Shown here in pieces: positions 8,115 to 17,905 of a DNA stretch of 64,000 nt (position 1 is its first letter; the number at the start of each line of letters is the position of its first letter). The DNA lies in NCBI GenBank assembly GCA_050176585.1, contig JBFXHX010000013.1:41088-105087 (forward strand), given 5' to 3'. The stretch comes from CAYYWP01 sp050176585. GTDB taxonomy: Bacteria > Desulfobacterota > Binatia > HRBIN30 > CADEER01. The position numbers and the translations under genes were made by a program. A model generated the notes under the pieces. It searched no databases, had not been told where the DNA came from, and saw nothing but the letters and a program-made list of their open reading frames with translations.

Positions 8115-9788
8115 CTATCTCTGTAACGGCTTGAACTTGATCCGGTGCGGCTGGTCGGCATCCGTCCCGCGGCGCCGGTGCAGGTCCGCTTCATAGTCCT
8201 GGTAGTTGCCCTCGAACCACTCGACGTGGCTGTCGCCTTCGAAGGCGAGGATGTGGGTGGCGATGCGGTCCAGGAACCAGCGATCGTGGGAGATCACCAC
8301 GACGCAGCCGGAGAAGCCGAGCAAGGCGTCCTCGAGCGCGCGCAGGGTGTCGACGTCGAGATCGTTGGTCGGCTCGTCGAGCAGCAGCACGTTGCCGCCG
8401 CGGCGGAGCATCTTCGCGAGGTGCACGCGGTTCCGCTCGCCGCCGGAGAGCAGCCCCACCTTCTTCTGCTGATCGGAGCCCTTGAACGCGAACGACCCCA
8501 CGTAAGCGCGCGCGGGGATGTCGCGTTTGCCGATTTTGATCCGGTCGTCGCCTTGGCTGATTTCCTCGAACACCGTCTTCTCGGGATGGAGCGCATCGCG
8601 CGACTGGTCAACCCAGGCGAGCTGCACGGTGTCGCCGACGCGCAGCTGCCCCGCGTCGGGGGATTCCTGCCCGACGATCATGCGGAAGAGCGTTGTCTTG
8701 CCGGCGCCGTTCGCGCCGATCACGCCCACGATGCCGCCCGGCGGCAGAGCGAACGAGAGCTCGTCGATCAACAACCGCTCACCGTAGGCCTTGCTGAGCG
8801 CGTTGGCCTCGACCACCACGTCGCCGAGTCGCGGCGGCGGCGGGATGGGGATTTCCACGGTGTCCGGCAGCCGGCTCTCCTCTTGGCCGCGCAAGGCTTC
8901 ATACGCGCTGATGCGCGCCTTGCTCTTCGCCTGGCGCGCGCGCGGCGACATGCGAATCCACTCGAGCTCGCGGTTCAGCGTGCGCTGCCGCGCCGATGCT
9001 TGTTTCTCTTCCTGGGCGAGGCGCTGCTGTTTCTGTTCGAGCCAGGCGGAGTAGTTGCCCTGGAACGGAATGCCGCGGCCGCGGTCGAGCTCCAGGATCC
9101 AGCCGGCGATGTTGTCGAGGAAGTACCGGTCGTGCGTGACCGCGACGACCGTCCCCGGATACTCCTGCAGGTGGCGCTCGAGCCAGGCGACCGATTCCGC
9201 GTCGAGGTGATTGGTCGGCTCGTCGAGCAGCAACAGGTCGGGCTTCTGCAAAAGCAGCCGGCAGAGCGCGACCCGCCGCCGCTCGCCGCCCGAGAGCGTT
9301 TGCACGTCCGCGCCGGGCGGCGGCAGCCGGAGCGCGTCCATCGCGATCTCTAGCTGGCGATCGAGCTCCCACGCATTCGCCGCATCGATGCGGTCCTGCA
9401 GCGCGCTCTGCCGGTCGAGCAGCTTCGTCATCTGTTCGTCGTCCATCGGCTCGCCGAGGGCGGCGGCGACGATCTCGAACTCGGTCAGCAGCGCGCGCGT
9501 CTCGGCGACGCCTTCCTCGACGTTGCCGAGCACGTCCTTCTGCGGATTGAGCTGCGGCTCCTGGGGCAGGAAGCCGACGCGCACGCCCGGCGTCGGCTTC
9601 GCGTCGCCGGTGAACTCGGTATCGACGCCGGCCATGACGCGCAACAGCGTGCTCTTGCCGGCTCCGTTCGGACCGAGCACGCCGATCTTCGCACCCGGCA
9701 GGAACGCGAGGGTGATGTCGTCGAGCAATACGCGATCGGGAGCCACCGCCTTGCGCAACTTATGCATCGTGTAAACGAATTCGGGCAC
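8115..9788 (-). CDS. ettA: Energy-dependent translational throttle ATPase EttA (ABC-F)
   Basis: This soluble ABC-F protein of 557 residues has two ABC ATPase modules and no membrane segments, matching the usual EttA length of about 555. The first Walker A is GPNGAGKST, with signature LSGGE and Walker [13 protein letters not shown]. The second has [14 protein letters not shown] and [11 protein letters not shown]. EttA binds the ribosomal E site and gates the first peptide bond according to the ATP/ADP ratio. The N-terminus [11 protein letters not shown] after the start is diagnostic of EttA among ABC-F proteins. I chose the GTG at 9788 because it gives that N-terminus and has GAGGAG just upstream; longer upstream reading is not protein-like. 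Confidence 0.93.
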   Translation of the reverse strand: MPEFVYTMHKLRKAVAPDRVLLDDITLAFLPGAKIGVLGPNGAGKSTLLRVMAGVDTEFTGDAKPTPGVRVGFLPQEPQLNPQKDVLGNVEEGVAETRALLTEFEIVAAALGEPMDDEQMTKLLDRQSALQDRIDAANAWELDRQLEIAMDALRLPPPGADVQTLSGGERRRVALCRLLLQKPDLLLLDEPTNHLDAESVAWLERHLQEYPGTVVAVTHDRYFLDNIAGWILELDRGRGIPFQGNYSAWLEQKQQRLAQEEKQASARQRTLNRELEWIRMSPRARQAKSKARISAYEALRGQEESRLPDTVEIPIPPPPRLGDVVVEANALSKAYGERLLIDELSFALPPGGIVGVIGANGAGKTTLFRMIVGQESPDAGQLRVGDTVQLAWVDQSRDALHPEKTVFEEISQGDDRIKIGKRDIPARAYVGSFAFKGSDQQKKVGLLSGGERNRVHLAKMLRRGGNVLLLDEPTNDLDVDTLRALEDALLGFSGCVVVISHDRWFLDRIATHILAFEGDSHVEWFEGNYQDYEADLHRRRGTDADQPHRIKFKPLQR

Positions 9789-10039
9789 GTGAGCTCCTCG
9801 GTCGGGTAATCGTCCACGCCTAGCGCAGCCGCTGGCGACTGGCCAGGGGGGCAGGCGCGGCGGCAACGCCCGATCGCGATGGCGAAGTACTCGGCCAACC
9901 GCGCGCCGCTATCGCCGCGCCGACGCCGCGATGCCTAGGCGCGCAGGGCTTGTCCCCCGCCGGCGCACCGCGCAGTGCGGGAGCCTTCTGCCTAACGCGC
10001 CAATTTGCGCTACACTGTCGAGAGAGCAAGGGAGGCTTC

Positions 10040-11224
10040 ATGAAGTGGGCGTCGAGCGCATCGGAGGAACCGAGGCTCGAAGCCGCCATCGCGCATGCGG
10101 CGGCGGATATTCGCGCGCAATTGGGCGGTTGTCCGGCCGATCTCATCGTCGCGTTCGTCTCGCCACATTACGGGGGAGACCTGGAGCCGCTGCCGGCGGC
10201 AGTACACACCGAGCTCGGTCCCGCGCTGCTGCTCGGTTGCTCGGCCGGCGGCGTGATCGGCGGCGGCCGCGAGATAGAGCAGCGGCCCGGGTTGTCGCTG
10301 AGCGCCGCGTTTCTGCCCGGCGTGACGCTCCAGGCCTTGCGCTTGACCGACGATGCGCTGCCGCTGCGCGGCGCCGGTCCCACGGCATGGCGCGAGCTCA
10401 TCCGGACGGCGCCGACCTCCGCGCCGCATTTCCTCCTGCTGCCCGACCCGTTCACGTTCGATGCCGAGAACCTCGTGCGCGGGCTCGACCTCGCGTATCC
10501 GGAGGCCGTTATCATTGGCGGTATTGCGAGCGGCGGACGGCAACCGGGCGCCAACGCCTTATTCCTCGGCGATCAGGTCTACCGTGACGGTATGGTCGGC
10601 GCCGTCCTGCACGGCAATGTCGCGGTGGACACGATCGTCGCGCAGGGCTGCCGGCCGATCGGCGAGCCGATGTTCATCACCAGTTCCGAGCGCAACGTCA
10701 TCCGCGCGCTCGACGGACGCCCGCCGCTCGAGGTGCTGCAGCAACTACACGAGCGGCTCGACGCCCGCGACCGCCAACTCGCCCGCCATTCGCTCTTCCT
10801 CGGCATCGTGATGAAGGAGGATCGCCAGGAGTACCGGCAGGGGGATTTCCTGATTCGAAATCTGGTCGGCATCGACCCGCGCTCCGGCGCGCTGGCGGTC
10901 GGCGCGCTGGTCGAGCCCGGCGCGGTGGTGCAGTTCCACCTCCGCGACGCCGAGACCTCCGCACAAGATCTCGACGCCATGCTGACGCGGCACCAACAAG
11001 CCGAACACGGCGCGCCGAGCGGCGCCCTGCTGTTTTCCTGTCTCGGCCGCGGGCAGTTTCTCTATGGCCGACCCGATCACGACACCGACGCGTTCCGCCG
11101 CCATGTCGGCGAGGTCCCGCTCGGCGGATTCTTCTGCAACGGCGAGATCGGGCCGGTGCACGGCACCACGTTTCTGCACGGCTATACGAGCGCGTTCGGC
11201 CTCTTTCGCGCCAAAGACAGCTGA
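10040..11224 (+). CDS. FIST domain sensory protein
   Basis: This 394-residue protein covers FIST N (about residues 20-215) and FIST C (about 230-380) domains. These small-ligand-binding domains are usually found in signal-transduction proteins and sometimes stand alone as here. Typical blocks are LLGCSAGGVIG in the N domain, VIIGGIASGG, and the C-terminal FFCNGEIGPV...LHGYTS motif. No kinase, cyclase or HAMP output module is attached and no signal peptide is present, so it is a cytoplasmic stand-alone sensor or binding protein; the ligand is unknown. The start is set at the ATG at 10040, preceded by GGGAGG at good spacing. A longer in-frame start at 9950 is possible but its extra residues look non-coding. 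Confidence 0.88.
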   Translation: MKWASSASEEPRLEAAIAHAAADIRAQLGGCPADLIVAFVSPHYGGDLEPLPAAVHTELGPALLLGCSAGGVIGGGREIEQRPGLSLSAAFLPGVTLQALRLTDDALPLRGAGPTAWRELIRTAPTSAPHFLLLPDPFTFDAENLVRGLDLAYPEAVIIGGIASGGRQPGANALFLGDQVYRDGMVGAVLHGNVAVDTIVAQGCRPIGEPMFITSSERNVIRALDGRPPLEVLQQLHERLDARDRQLARHSLFLGIVMKEDRQEYRQGDFLIRNLVGIDPRSGALAVGALVEPGAVVQFHLRDAETSAQDLDAMLTRHQQAEHGAPSGALLFSCLGRGQFLYGRPDHDTDAFRRHVGEVPLGGFFCNGEIGPVHGTTFLHGYTSAFGLFRAKDS

Positions 11225-11252
11225 TCGGTGCGCGGCAGGGACGTGCGCGGCT

Positions 11253-11658
11253 TTACGGCGCGAGCCGGGCGCTCTGCAGCATTTGGATGAACGGCATCCG
11301 CTGCGCGGCCAAGGTCGAGTCGGGACCGGTCGCTTTCAGGAACCAGGGCCCTCCCTCGCCCTCGATCACCGCCCCTAGCAGACGCGCGTCGCGTTGCGGG
11401 GTCGGTTGTGCACCGGTGCCCATGCCGGAGCCGAGGAACGTACCCTCGGCATCGACGAACGTGATCCGCAACCCGTCCGACTCCAACTGCTCGCGGCGCG
11501 GCGGGATGCCGGGGGCGGGCTCGATTTGCGCCAGCCACCGCCGCACGTTCGCTTCCACATCGCCGCCCTGTCTCGCGCCAAAGTGAAAGATCACGAATTC
11601 CGCGGGCCCGCCGGGGCCGTCGATCACCGCTTGCGCCGATCGCATCCCTCCGCTCGGC
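11253..11658 (-). CDS. Conserved protein of unknown function, 5' part lost in assembly gap
   Basis: About 130 C-terminal residues are readable, running from the gap edge to a stop at 11253. It is open up to the Ns, so its beginning is missing. Features are a FVIFHFG strand, GGDVEANVRRWLAQ, a FVDAEGTFLG strand and a final helix starting around AAQRMPFIQML. The GG-VEAN-RW pattern recalls small, mostly beta, secreted proteins of unknown function seen in Planctomycetes and related MAGs. I cannot name a domain with confidence. It is on the strand of the acyl-CoA ligase beyond the gap, but in a separate reading context, so the two should not be joined. Confidence 0.6.
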
Positions 11659-11758
11659 NNNNNNNNNNNNNNNNNNNNNNNNNNNNNNNNNNNNNNNNNN
11701 NNNNNNNNNNNNNNNNNNNNNNNNNNNNNNNNNNNNNNNNNNNNNNNNNNNNNNNNNN
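11659..11758. other. Assembly gap (100 N)
   Basis: Exactly 100 undetermined bases, the conventional placeholder for a scaffold join of unknown size. It truncates the acyl-CoA ligase on one side and the small conserved gene on the other. The distance between the flanking genes is unknown. Confidence 0.99.
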
Positions 11759-13275
11759 GGATCCAGCGTGAGCAGCGCGGTCAGGTACTTGCGCCGGTCG
11801 CCGATCACCACCGCCTCGCTGATCAACGGCGACTGCTTGAGGGCGGCTTCGAGGTTCTTCGGCGTGATGTTCTTCCCGCCGGCGGTGATGATGATCTCCT
11901 TCTTGCGCCCGGTGATGTGCAGATAGCCGTCGGCGTCGAGCGCGCCGAGGTCTCCCGAATGGAGCCAGCCGTCGATCAGCGTCTCATCGGTCGCCGGTTG
12001 GTCTTTGTAGTAGCCGAGGAAAACGTTGGGGCCGCGCACGAGGATCTCGCCGTCGTCGGCGATGCGTACGTCGACGCCGGGCAGCGGCCGGCCGACGCTG
12101 CCGAAGCGCGTGCGCCCCGGCAAATTGCTCGAGGTCGGGCCGCTTCCCTCCGATTGCCCATAGATCTCGCAGACGACGATGTCGAGGCCGCTGAAGAACT
12201 CGAGCACATCGACCGCAATGGGCGCGGCGCCGCTGGCGCAAAGCCGGGCGCGGCCGAGCCCGACGGCGGGTTTGAGCTTCGCGAACACCAGCCGCGTCGC
12301 GATGCGGTATTGCGCCGCCAACCACCCGCGCGGCTCGCGCCCGTTGCAGCGCTCGGCATTCACCTGCCGGCCGACGCGCATGGCCCAGCGTGCGAGCGCG
12401 CCGCGGATACCCGCGGCCTGCTGCAGGCGGGCGGAGATCGCGGCGTGGAACTTCTCCCAGATGCGCGGCACCCCGAAGAACAGATCGGGCTGCACCTCGC
12501 GGAGGTTGGCCGGCACTTTGTCGATCGACTCGGCGTAGTGCACGGCATATCCGGCCACGGCGGCGACGTGGATCGTGAACATCTGTTCGGCGATGTGCGA
12601 CAGCGGCAGGTAAGAGAGCAGGGCGTCGGTCGGTCGGGCGCCGTTGATCCGCATCGCGGTCTCGGCCGTCCATGCCAGGTTCCGGTGCGACAGCATCACC
12701 CCCTTGGGCGGTCCGGTCGTGCCCGACGTGTAGATCAGCGTGGCGAGATCATCGGGTTGAATCGCGCTCAGGCGAGCGGCGAATGCGTCGTCGCCGACCG
12801 CATCGCCGAGCGCGAGGAAGGCGTCCCAGGTGATCACCAGCGGATCGTCGATCACCGGCGCGCCGCGCATGGTCACCACCGACCGGAGCCGCGGCAGGCG
12901 CGCGCGCTCCTGCGCGATCTTCCGCCACTGCTCTTCGTCTTCGATCAGCAACACCGTGGCCTCGGCGTGATCGGCGATGTAACGGACCTCGCCAGGCGAG
13001 CTGGTCGTATAGATGCCCACGGGTATGCCGCCGATCGACATGGCGCCGGCGTGAAATACGGTCCATTCCGGCCGATTGAAGCCGATGATCGCCACCGCGC
13101 CGCGCGGTTCTACCCCGAGAGCGAAAAGCGCCTTTCCCGCCCGGCGAATCGCGGCCGCGAAGTCGCCCCAGGTGGTGGGTTGCCAACCCGTGTCGCCGCG
13201 CACGTAGTATGCCGGTGCACCGGGCCGCGTTGCCGCGTGGCGCTGGATGTACTGGGGGATCGAGTCGAACGGCAT
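11759..13275 (-). CDS. Long-chain acyl-CoA synthetase, 3' end lost in assembly gap
   Basis: The first 505 residues of an AMP-forming long-chain fatty acid-CoA ligase (FadD15/ACSL type) are present. The adenylate-forming signature LIYTSGTTGPPKGV is visible, followed by LSYLPLSHIAEQ, a YGQSEGSGP motif, SGDLGALDADGYL and the hinge GRKKEIIITAGGKNI. The readable part stops at VVIGDRRKYLTALLTLD, so roughly the last 80-100 residues are missing. It activates fatty acids to acyl-AMP then acyl-CoA. The start ATG at 13275 has CGGAGGAG upstream. Full-length members are about 600 residues. Confidence 0.92.
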
Positions 13276-13482
13276 CGGCGGCTCCTCCGCTGACAGCGCT
13301 AATGAGAGGTGGAAACGGCCGCGGCGCTCCGCGCCGGCGCCGCTTCGATTGGCCGGAAGCGGCGGTCGGCGCGCGCGCGAGGCGGGCGATGCGCGCCGGC
13401 CGACCCGTGGAGGGGTGGCGCGGCGCGCAGCGGCGCGAGCATGGGCGGTCGCATTGCGGCGGGAGGCTCTATCCTGCGGCGA

Positions 13483-14521
13483 TTACAGCGTCCACTCATC
13501 GCCTTCTGCGGCGCCGAACGGCGACGGCGGCAAGGCGCTCGGATCCCCGCCCGCGGATCCCGCGTCGAGCGGGTGGCGGGCCGGCGGGGTACCGCCCGTT
13601 CGCTCGAGCGCTTTGGCCAGCGCAGGGATGGCCCGACATGCGGCGGCGGCGCGGGCGCGAATCGTGGCGGCGAGTTGGCCGAGGCGGGCTGACGCCGTCG
13701 GCGGCGTCGCGCGGTAATCCGCGAGCTCCTGCTGGAGGATGCGCAAACGCGCTGTGCAATTGCACGATGCGGGCGGCGGTATCGGGGTCGAACAAGGTGA
13801 GATCGCGCAGCGCGCTTTCGATCAGCGGATGGTCGAGCGGCGGCGCGGCGGCCGGGTTGTCGAGCGAGACCAGGCGGCGCAACACGAGATCGATGCGCCG
13901 CAACTCGAGGAGCAGCGCGGTGGCGAGCGAGGCGCGGGCGCGCCGGCGCTGGCGCCGCTCACGGCCACCGGCGATGCGGGCGCCGGCCCAGGCCGCGAGG
14001 AGGGCGAGCGCGGCGCCCACCGCGGCGGCGGTCGCCGCGGGGCTTGCGGCGGTGGTGCCGCTGCGCAGGCGCGCCAGCCACGGGGGTGTAGCAGTCGCGG
14101 TCGCGGTGGCGGGCGGCATGCGCGTCGGCGCCGGCGGCGCGGTGTCGCTCGAGGTGGCTTCGCGCGTCGGCGTCGCCGCTGCCGCAGTCTGGGTGTCGAC
14201 CGCGGTGGGGGTCGCGGTCGGGGCGCCAGTCGACTGATCGGTGGCGGTGGCGGCCGGCGCCGGCGTCTCGGTATCCGGCGCGGTCGCGGTGGGCAGATCC
14301 GCTGCGGCGGCGGTCGCGACGGGTTCCTCGGCTGCCGTCGCCGCGGTCGCATCGGGCAGCGGCTCGACCGTGAGGGCGCGCTCCTGTCCGACCGCGAGGG
14401 CGCCGTACGAGGCCGAGAGCGCGGCGAATCGCAGCGCCAGCACGAGCCGTCCCACGCGGCGCGCTCTACATTCCGGCGCGTGCGCGTACAAGGCGGCCCG
14501 TCGCGTGGTGTGCGCCGTCAT
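13483..14521 (-). pseudogene. Frameshifted secreted/membrane protein with Thr-Pro linker
   Basis: From an ATG at 14521 the minus strand encodes a signal-peptide-like N-terminus and a long Thr/Pro/Ala linker (TATAT-type) around residues 50-150. A transmembrane segment AAAVGAALALLAAWAGA and a basic stretch GRERRQRRRA follow, then a helical cytoplasmic region (LLLELRRIDLVLRRLVSLDN). At about 13745-13747 the frame ending ...RIVQLHS runs into unlikely sequence, while the neighbouring frame continues with a good helix LRILQQELADYRATPP and stops at 13483. Removing one base of the AAA run would join the two. It could be a real loss of function or a one-base assembly error. No known domain is recognised. 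The linker style matches the secreted proteins at 2985 and 30134. Confidence 0.6.
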
Positions 14522-14578
14522 GCGCGCGCGGTTCTGACCCGGGTGGCGTGCCGAGCGGCGACGGGGTAGGACGCCGGC

Positions 14579-15778
14579 GTGGGCCCGACGCTGGAGTTCT
14601 GGTTCGAGTTCGCCAGCACGTACTCGTATCCCGCTGCCATGCGCATCGGCGCGCTCGCCGCGGCCGCTGGCGTGCCGCTGCGCTGGCGCGCCTTCTTGCT
14701 CGGCCCGGTGTTCGCGGCGCAGGGTCTGAGCGATACGCCCATGAATCTCTTCCCGGCCAAGGGCCAGTACATGTGGCGCGACGTGGAGCGCATCTGCGCG
14801 GCGGCAGGCCTGCGCTGGCGACGGCCGAGCGCGTTTCCGCGCGGCAGCCTGCTCGCGGCGCGCATCGCCGCGTGCGCGGTGGACGAGCCGTGGCTGCCGG
14901 CGTTCGTGCGCGCGGTATACAGCGCCAACTTCGGCGACGACCGCGACGTCGGCGATGCGGGCGTCGTCGCCGAGTTGCTGGCCGCGATCGGCCAGCCGGC
15001 GGAACCGTGGATCGACCGCGCGCAGTCCGCGGAGGGGAAACAGCGCCTCCGCGCCCAGACCGACGAAGCGCTGGCGCGCGGCCTGTTCGGCGCGCCGGTG
15101 GCAATCGTCGGCGATGAGCTCTTCTGGGGCAATGACCGAATCGAAGCGGCGCTGGCGTGGGCGCGCCCCGACCGCGGCGTCGCAGCGGCGAGCGAGGCAG
15201 TGCTGGACTTCTGGTTCGGCGACCGCGGCGATGACGCGGCGGAGCGGACGCAGCGGTGGTTTACGCCGGACCCGGCCTTCGACGCCGAGATTCGCGATCG
15301 TTTTGGCGCGCTGATCTGCGCCGCGGCGCAGCGGGAGCTCGACGGCTGGGCGGCGAGCCCGCGGGGCCGGTTGGCGCTCATCCTTCTGCTCGACCAGTTT
15401 CCGCGCAATGTGTACCGCGGCCAGAGAGAGGCGTTCGCCTCCGATGCGCACGCGCTCTCGCTGGCGCTCGCCGGCATCGACTTCGGGGTCGACCGCGCGC
15501 TCGGGACGCGCGAGCGCGCATTCTTCTACCTGCCGCTCGGGCATGCGGAGGACCCGGCCATGCAGGACCGCGCGGTGACCGCCGTGCGCCAGCTCGTCGC
15601 CGAGAGCCCCGCCGCGCTCCGCGGCGAGGTGGAAGAGTTCCTCCGGTTCGCGCGTGCACATCGCGACATCATCGCCCGCTTCGGGCGGTTCCCGCACCGC
15701 AATGCCGCCCTGGGCCGCGCATCGACGGCGGACGAGAAGGCGTATCTGGACGGCGGGCCGGATACCTTCGGCCAGTGA
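14579..15778 (+). CDS. DsbA-like 2-hydroxychromene-2-carboxylate isomerase fused to DUF924
   Basis: This 399-residue protein starts at GTG 14579. Residues 1-195 are a DsbA-fold HCCA-isomerase/GST-kappa-type domain: FWFEFASTYSYPAAMRI at the start, PMNLFPAKG in the middle, and GLFGAPVAIVGDELFWGNDR near its end. Residues about 200-399 are a complete DUF924 domain (VLDFWFG, LDQFPRNVYRG, FYLPLGHAED, RFPHRNAALGR), an all-helical family of unknown function. The HCCA isomerase family uses glutathione or related thiols in aromatic degradation, but the real substrate is unknown. The fusion suggests the two act on the same compound or redox partner. A second, separate isomerase of this fold is at 42540. 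No membrane or signal segment is seen. Confidence 0.88.
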   Translation: MGPTLEFWFEFASTYSYPAAMRIGALAAAAGVPLRWRAFLLGPVFAAQGLSDTPMNLFPAKGQYMWRDVERICAAAGLRWRRPSAFPRGSLLAARIAACAVDEPWLPAFVRAVYSANFGDDRDVGDAGVVAELLAAIGQPAEPWIDRAQSAEGKQRLRAQTDEALARGLFGAPVAIVGDELFWGNDRIEAALAWARPDRGVAAASEAVLDFWFGDRGDDAAERTQRWFTPDPAFDAEIRDRFGALICAAAQRELDGWAASPRGRLALILLLDQFPRNVYRGQREAFASDAHALSLALAGIDFGVDRALGTRERAFFYLPLGHAEDPAMQDRAVTAVRQLVAESPAALRGEVEEFLRFARAHRDIIARFGRFPHRNAALGRASTADEKAYLDGGPDTFGQ

Positions 15779-15873
15779 GTGGCGACGGCGGTGCCGCCGC
15801 GCACCGATGAGGCGCGGAGCCGCGACCCGCCGACCGGCCGGTTCTTCACGCAGGCGTGTGACAGGGAGGCGAC

Positions 15874-16629
15874 ATGGATTGGATGGCGGACCCGCAGCAG
15901 TGGATTGCGCTGGCGACGCTCACGCTGCTCGAGCTGGTGCTCGGCATCGACAACATCATCTTCATCTCGATCCTCGCCGGGAAACTGCGCGCCGACCAGC
16001 AGAACCGCGCGCGCGTGATCGGCCTGGCGCTGGCGATGATCGCGCGCATTCTCCTGCTGCTCTCGCTCAGCTTCATCGTGCGCCTCACCGCACCGCTGTT
16101 CACCCTCGCCGGGCACGGCGTGTCGGGCCGCGACCTCATCCTGCTCCTCGGCGGCCTCTTCCTGCTCGCCAAGAGCACCCACGAGATCCACGACAAGCTC
16201 GAAGGCGCCGAGCGGGGGGTGTCGGTCGCCGCGCATCCCTCGTTCCGCTCCGTGATCACGCAGATCGTGCTGCTCGACCTCGTATTCTCGCTCGATTCGG
16301 TGATTACCGCCGTCGGCATGGTGGACGAGATCGCCGTCATGGTGACGGCGGTGATGATCGCGGTCATCCTGATGATGCTCTTTGCGGGGCCGATCAGCCG
16401 ATTCGTGGAGCAGCATCCGACCGTGAAGATGCTCGCGCTCAGCTTCCTGCTCCTGATCGGGGTGGCGCTGCTCGCCGACGGCCTCCATTTCCACATTCCG
16501 CGCGGCTACATCTACTTCGCCATGGGGTTCTCGGTGCTGGTCGAGATGCTGAACCTGCGGTTGCGCAAGGTCTCCGAAGCGCCGCTGCACCTGCGGGCGC
16601 CGATCGTGAAGCGGAACCCCGAACCCTGA
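15874..16629 (+). CDS. TerC family integral membrane protein
   Basis: This 251-residue, very hydrophobic protein has about seven membrane segments. The TerC signatures are clear: LELVLGIDNIIFISIL near residue 20-35 and DLVFSLDSVITAVGMV near 135-150. The acidic residues within these membrane helices are conserved in the family and are thought to bind or move metal ions. TerC proteins are implicated in manganese export, metalation of exported enzymes and tellurite resistance; substrate here is not determinable. Start ATG 15874 is preceded by GGGAGGCGAC. The gene ends in a hydrophilic tail. It stands alone, convergent with the esterase gene. Confidence 0.92.
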   Translation: MDWMADPQQWIALATLTLLELVLGIDNIIFISILAGKLRADQQNRARVIGLALAMIARILLLLSLSFIVRLTAPLFTLAGHGVSGRDLILLLGGLFLLAKSTHEIHDKLEGAERGVSVAAHPSFRSVITQIVLLDLVFSLDSVITAVGMVDEIAVMVTAVMIAVILMMLFAGPISRFVEQHPTVKMLALSFLLLIGVALLADGLHFHIPRGYIYFAMGFSVLVEMLNLRLRKVSEAPLHLRAPIVKRNPEP

Positions 16630-16696
16630 GATGCGCCGCCCAGGCGAGGATTGGTGGGACTCGATGGCGCCGGAGTGGCGAGGGCACCCGGGAGCC

Positions 16697-16735
16697 AGGC
16701 TGTTACGCCGTTAGCGGTTACGCTGTTAGGCTGGG
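16697..16735 (+). repeat. Dispersed repeat family A copy
   Basis: The unit AGGCTGTTACGCCGTTAGC overlaps a second unit GTTAGCGGTTACGCTGTTAGG, so the CTGTTA/GTTACGC words occur in tandem. It lies between the convergent terC and esterase genes. A run CCCTAACCGGGGCAGCC just after it is partly complementary. Function is unknown. Confidence 0.55.
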
Positions 16736-16763
16736 ACAGGCCCTAACCGGGGCAGCCAACGGC

Positions 16764-17759
16764 TTAACGATTCAGCACCGCCGAGAGCCGCTGCAGCGAC
16801 ACATCGTATCGATGCGCCACGTTCGTGTGGCCGCCGTCGAATTCCTCGTACACGTGCGGGACGCCGAGCGCGGTCAGGCGGCGACTGTAGATGCGGTTGC
16901 CGAGCTGGAGGTGGTGCTCATCGAAGCTGCCGCAATCCAGATAGTAGAGATGCAGCCGTTTGAGCGCGTCGGCATGGGCGGCGGCGAGCTCGACGGGGTC
17001 GTGCGCGAGCCAGCGCGCCCAAACCTCCGCGTCCAGCTCGCCGGTGGAGGGATCGAACGGCAGATCGAAGCCCACCTCCGTGGATGCATTCGGCGAGTAG
17101 CAAGCCGCCATCGCGAGCATGTTGACCAGCGCGAACCAGTGCCGCCCCCGCTCGGCCGGCGGGTGCGGAAAACCGGCGAGAAAGCGCGCCGGCGAGTATT
17201 CGTACCGCGCCAGCGCGGCGACCGCGGCGGGGATGTCGGCGCGATAGCAAAGCTCGAAGTACTTGTCGCCCGAATGGTCCGCGGCCAAGCCGAAGCGGTC
17301 CGGATGGCGCATGGCCAGCACGGTCGCGCCGTAACCGCCCGAGCTCTTGCCCATCACCGCGCGGCGCTCGGGCACCGGGATGGTGCGAAACGCGCTGTCG
17401 ATGAACGGGACCAGCTCCTGAACGATGTGATCTTCGTAGCGCCCCGTCGCCGCGGAGTTGATGTACTGGCTGCCGCCGAGCCGGGTCAGGCAGTCCGCCA
17501 TCACGACGATCAGCGGCCGGATCGCGCCGCCGGAAACGAGCCGCTCGATCCGTTGGGAAAGGCTCTCGCCCCAGAGCGACTCGCTCAGCAGATAGGTGCC
17601 ACCGCCGCTGAACCCGGCGAGGAAGTAGACCACCGGGTAGCGCACGCCCGAGGTCTCATAATCGGGCGGCAGGTACACGGGGATTCGACGCTCGTGAGGA
17701 TCGCCGAGCGGGTTCCCGCAAAGGACCTCACTGGCGACGGTGACAATGGTCGTCGGCAT
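16764..17759 (-). CDS. Putative esterase, alpha/beta-hydrolase (esterase D type)
   Basis: This 331-residue protein is of the PF00756-type esterase family. The nucleophile elbow is GKSSGG with S139 as likely nucleophile, after a RRAVMG strand. The late GGHT motif supplies the likely catalytic histidine, and an acid is expected in the YYLDCGSFDE region. The N-terminus VLCGNPLGDPHERRIPVYLPPDY is a typical opening for this family. No signal peptide is visible, so it is probably cytoplasmic. Substrate is unknown; carbohydrate esters and S-formylglutathione are substrates of relatives. The start is uncertain: ATG 17759 matches the family's usual N-terminus, ATG 17792 would add 11 residues, and neither has a strong ribosome-binding site. 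Confidence 0.85.
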   Translation of the reverse strand: MPTTIVTVASEVLCGNPLGDPHERRIPVYLPPDYETSGVRYPVVYFLAGFSGGGTYLLSESLWGESLSQRIERLVSGGAIRPLIVVMADCLTRLGGSQYINSAATGRYEDHIVQELVPFIDSAFRTIPVPERRAVMGKSSGGYGATVLAMRHPDRFGLAADHSGDKYFELCYRADIPAAVAALARYEYSPARFLAGFPHPPAERGRHWFALVNMLAMAACYSPNASTEVGFDLPFDPSTGELDAEVWARWLAHDPVELAAAHADALKRLHLYYLDCGSFDEHHLQLGNRIYSRRLTALGVPHVYEEFDGGHTNVAHRYDVSLQRLSAVLNR

Positions 17760-17905
17760 GCCCGCTGCAGCTAAGCGAATGGGGTAGGGCATCACAAGCG
17801 GCCGGCATCCAGGAGCGGGCGCCGCTCGAATCGCGCAGGTCCTGCGGGGTGCCCGAACCCGCGCGGGCTCTTCCGCCCTCGTGCGCGACCGGTCATAATC
17901 CGCCA

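Noticed and set aside
11182..13275. A single 697-residue protein read through the N-gap
   Set aside because: The sequence after the gap in that frame is Arg-rich shadow. A coherent protein there is in another frame, so the join is artificial.
16690..16780. Repeat family A words (GTTAGGC, GCCTAAC) resemble integron attC core sites
   Set aside because: The expected pair of RYYYAAC and GTTRRRY with a 50-140 base foldback between them is not present in order, there are no small cassettes between copies, and no integrase gene is in the window.
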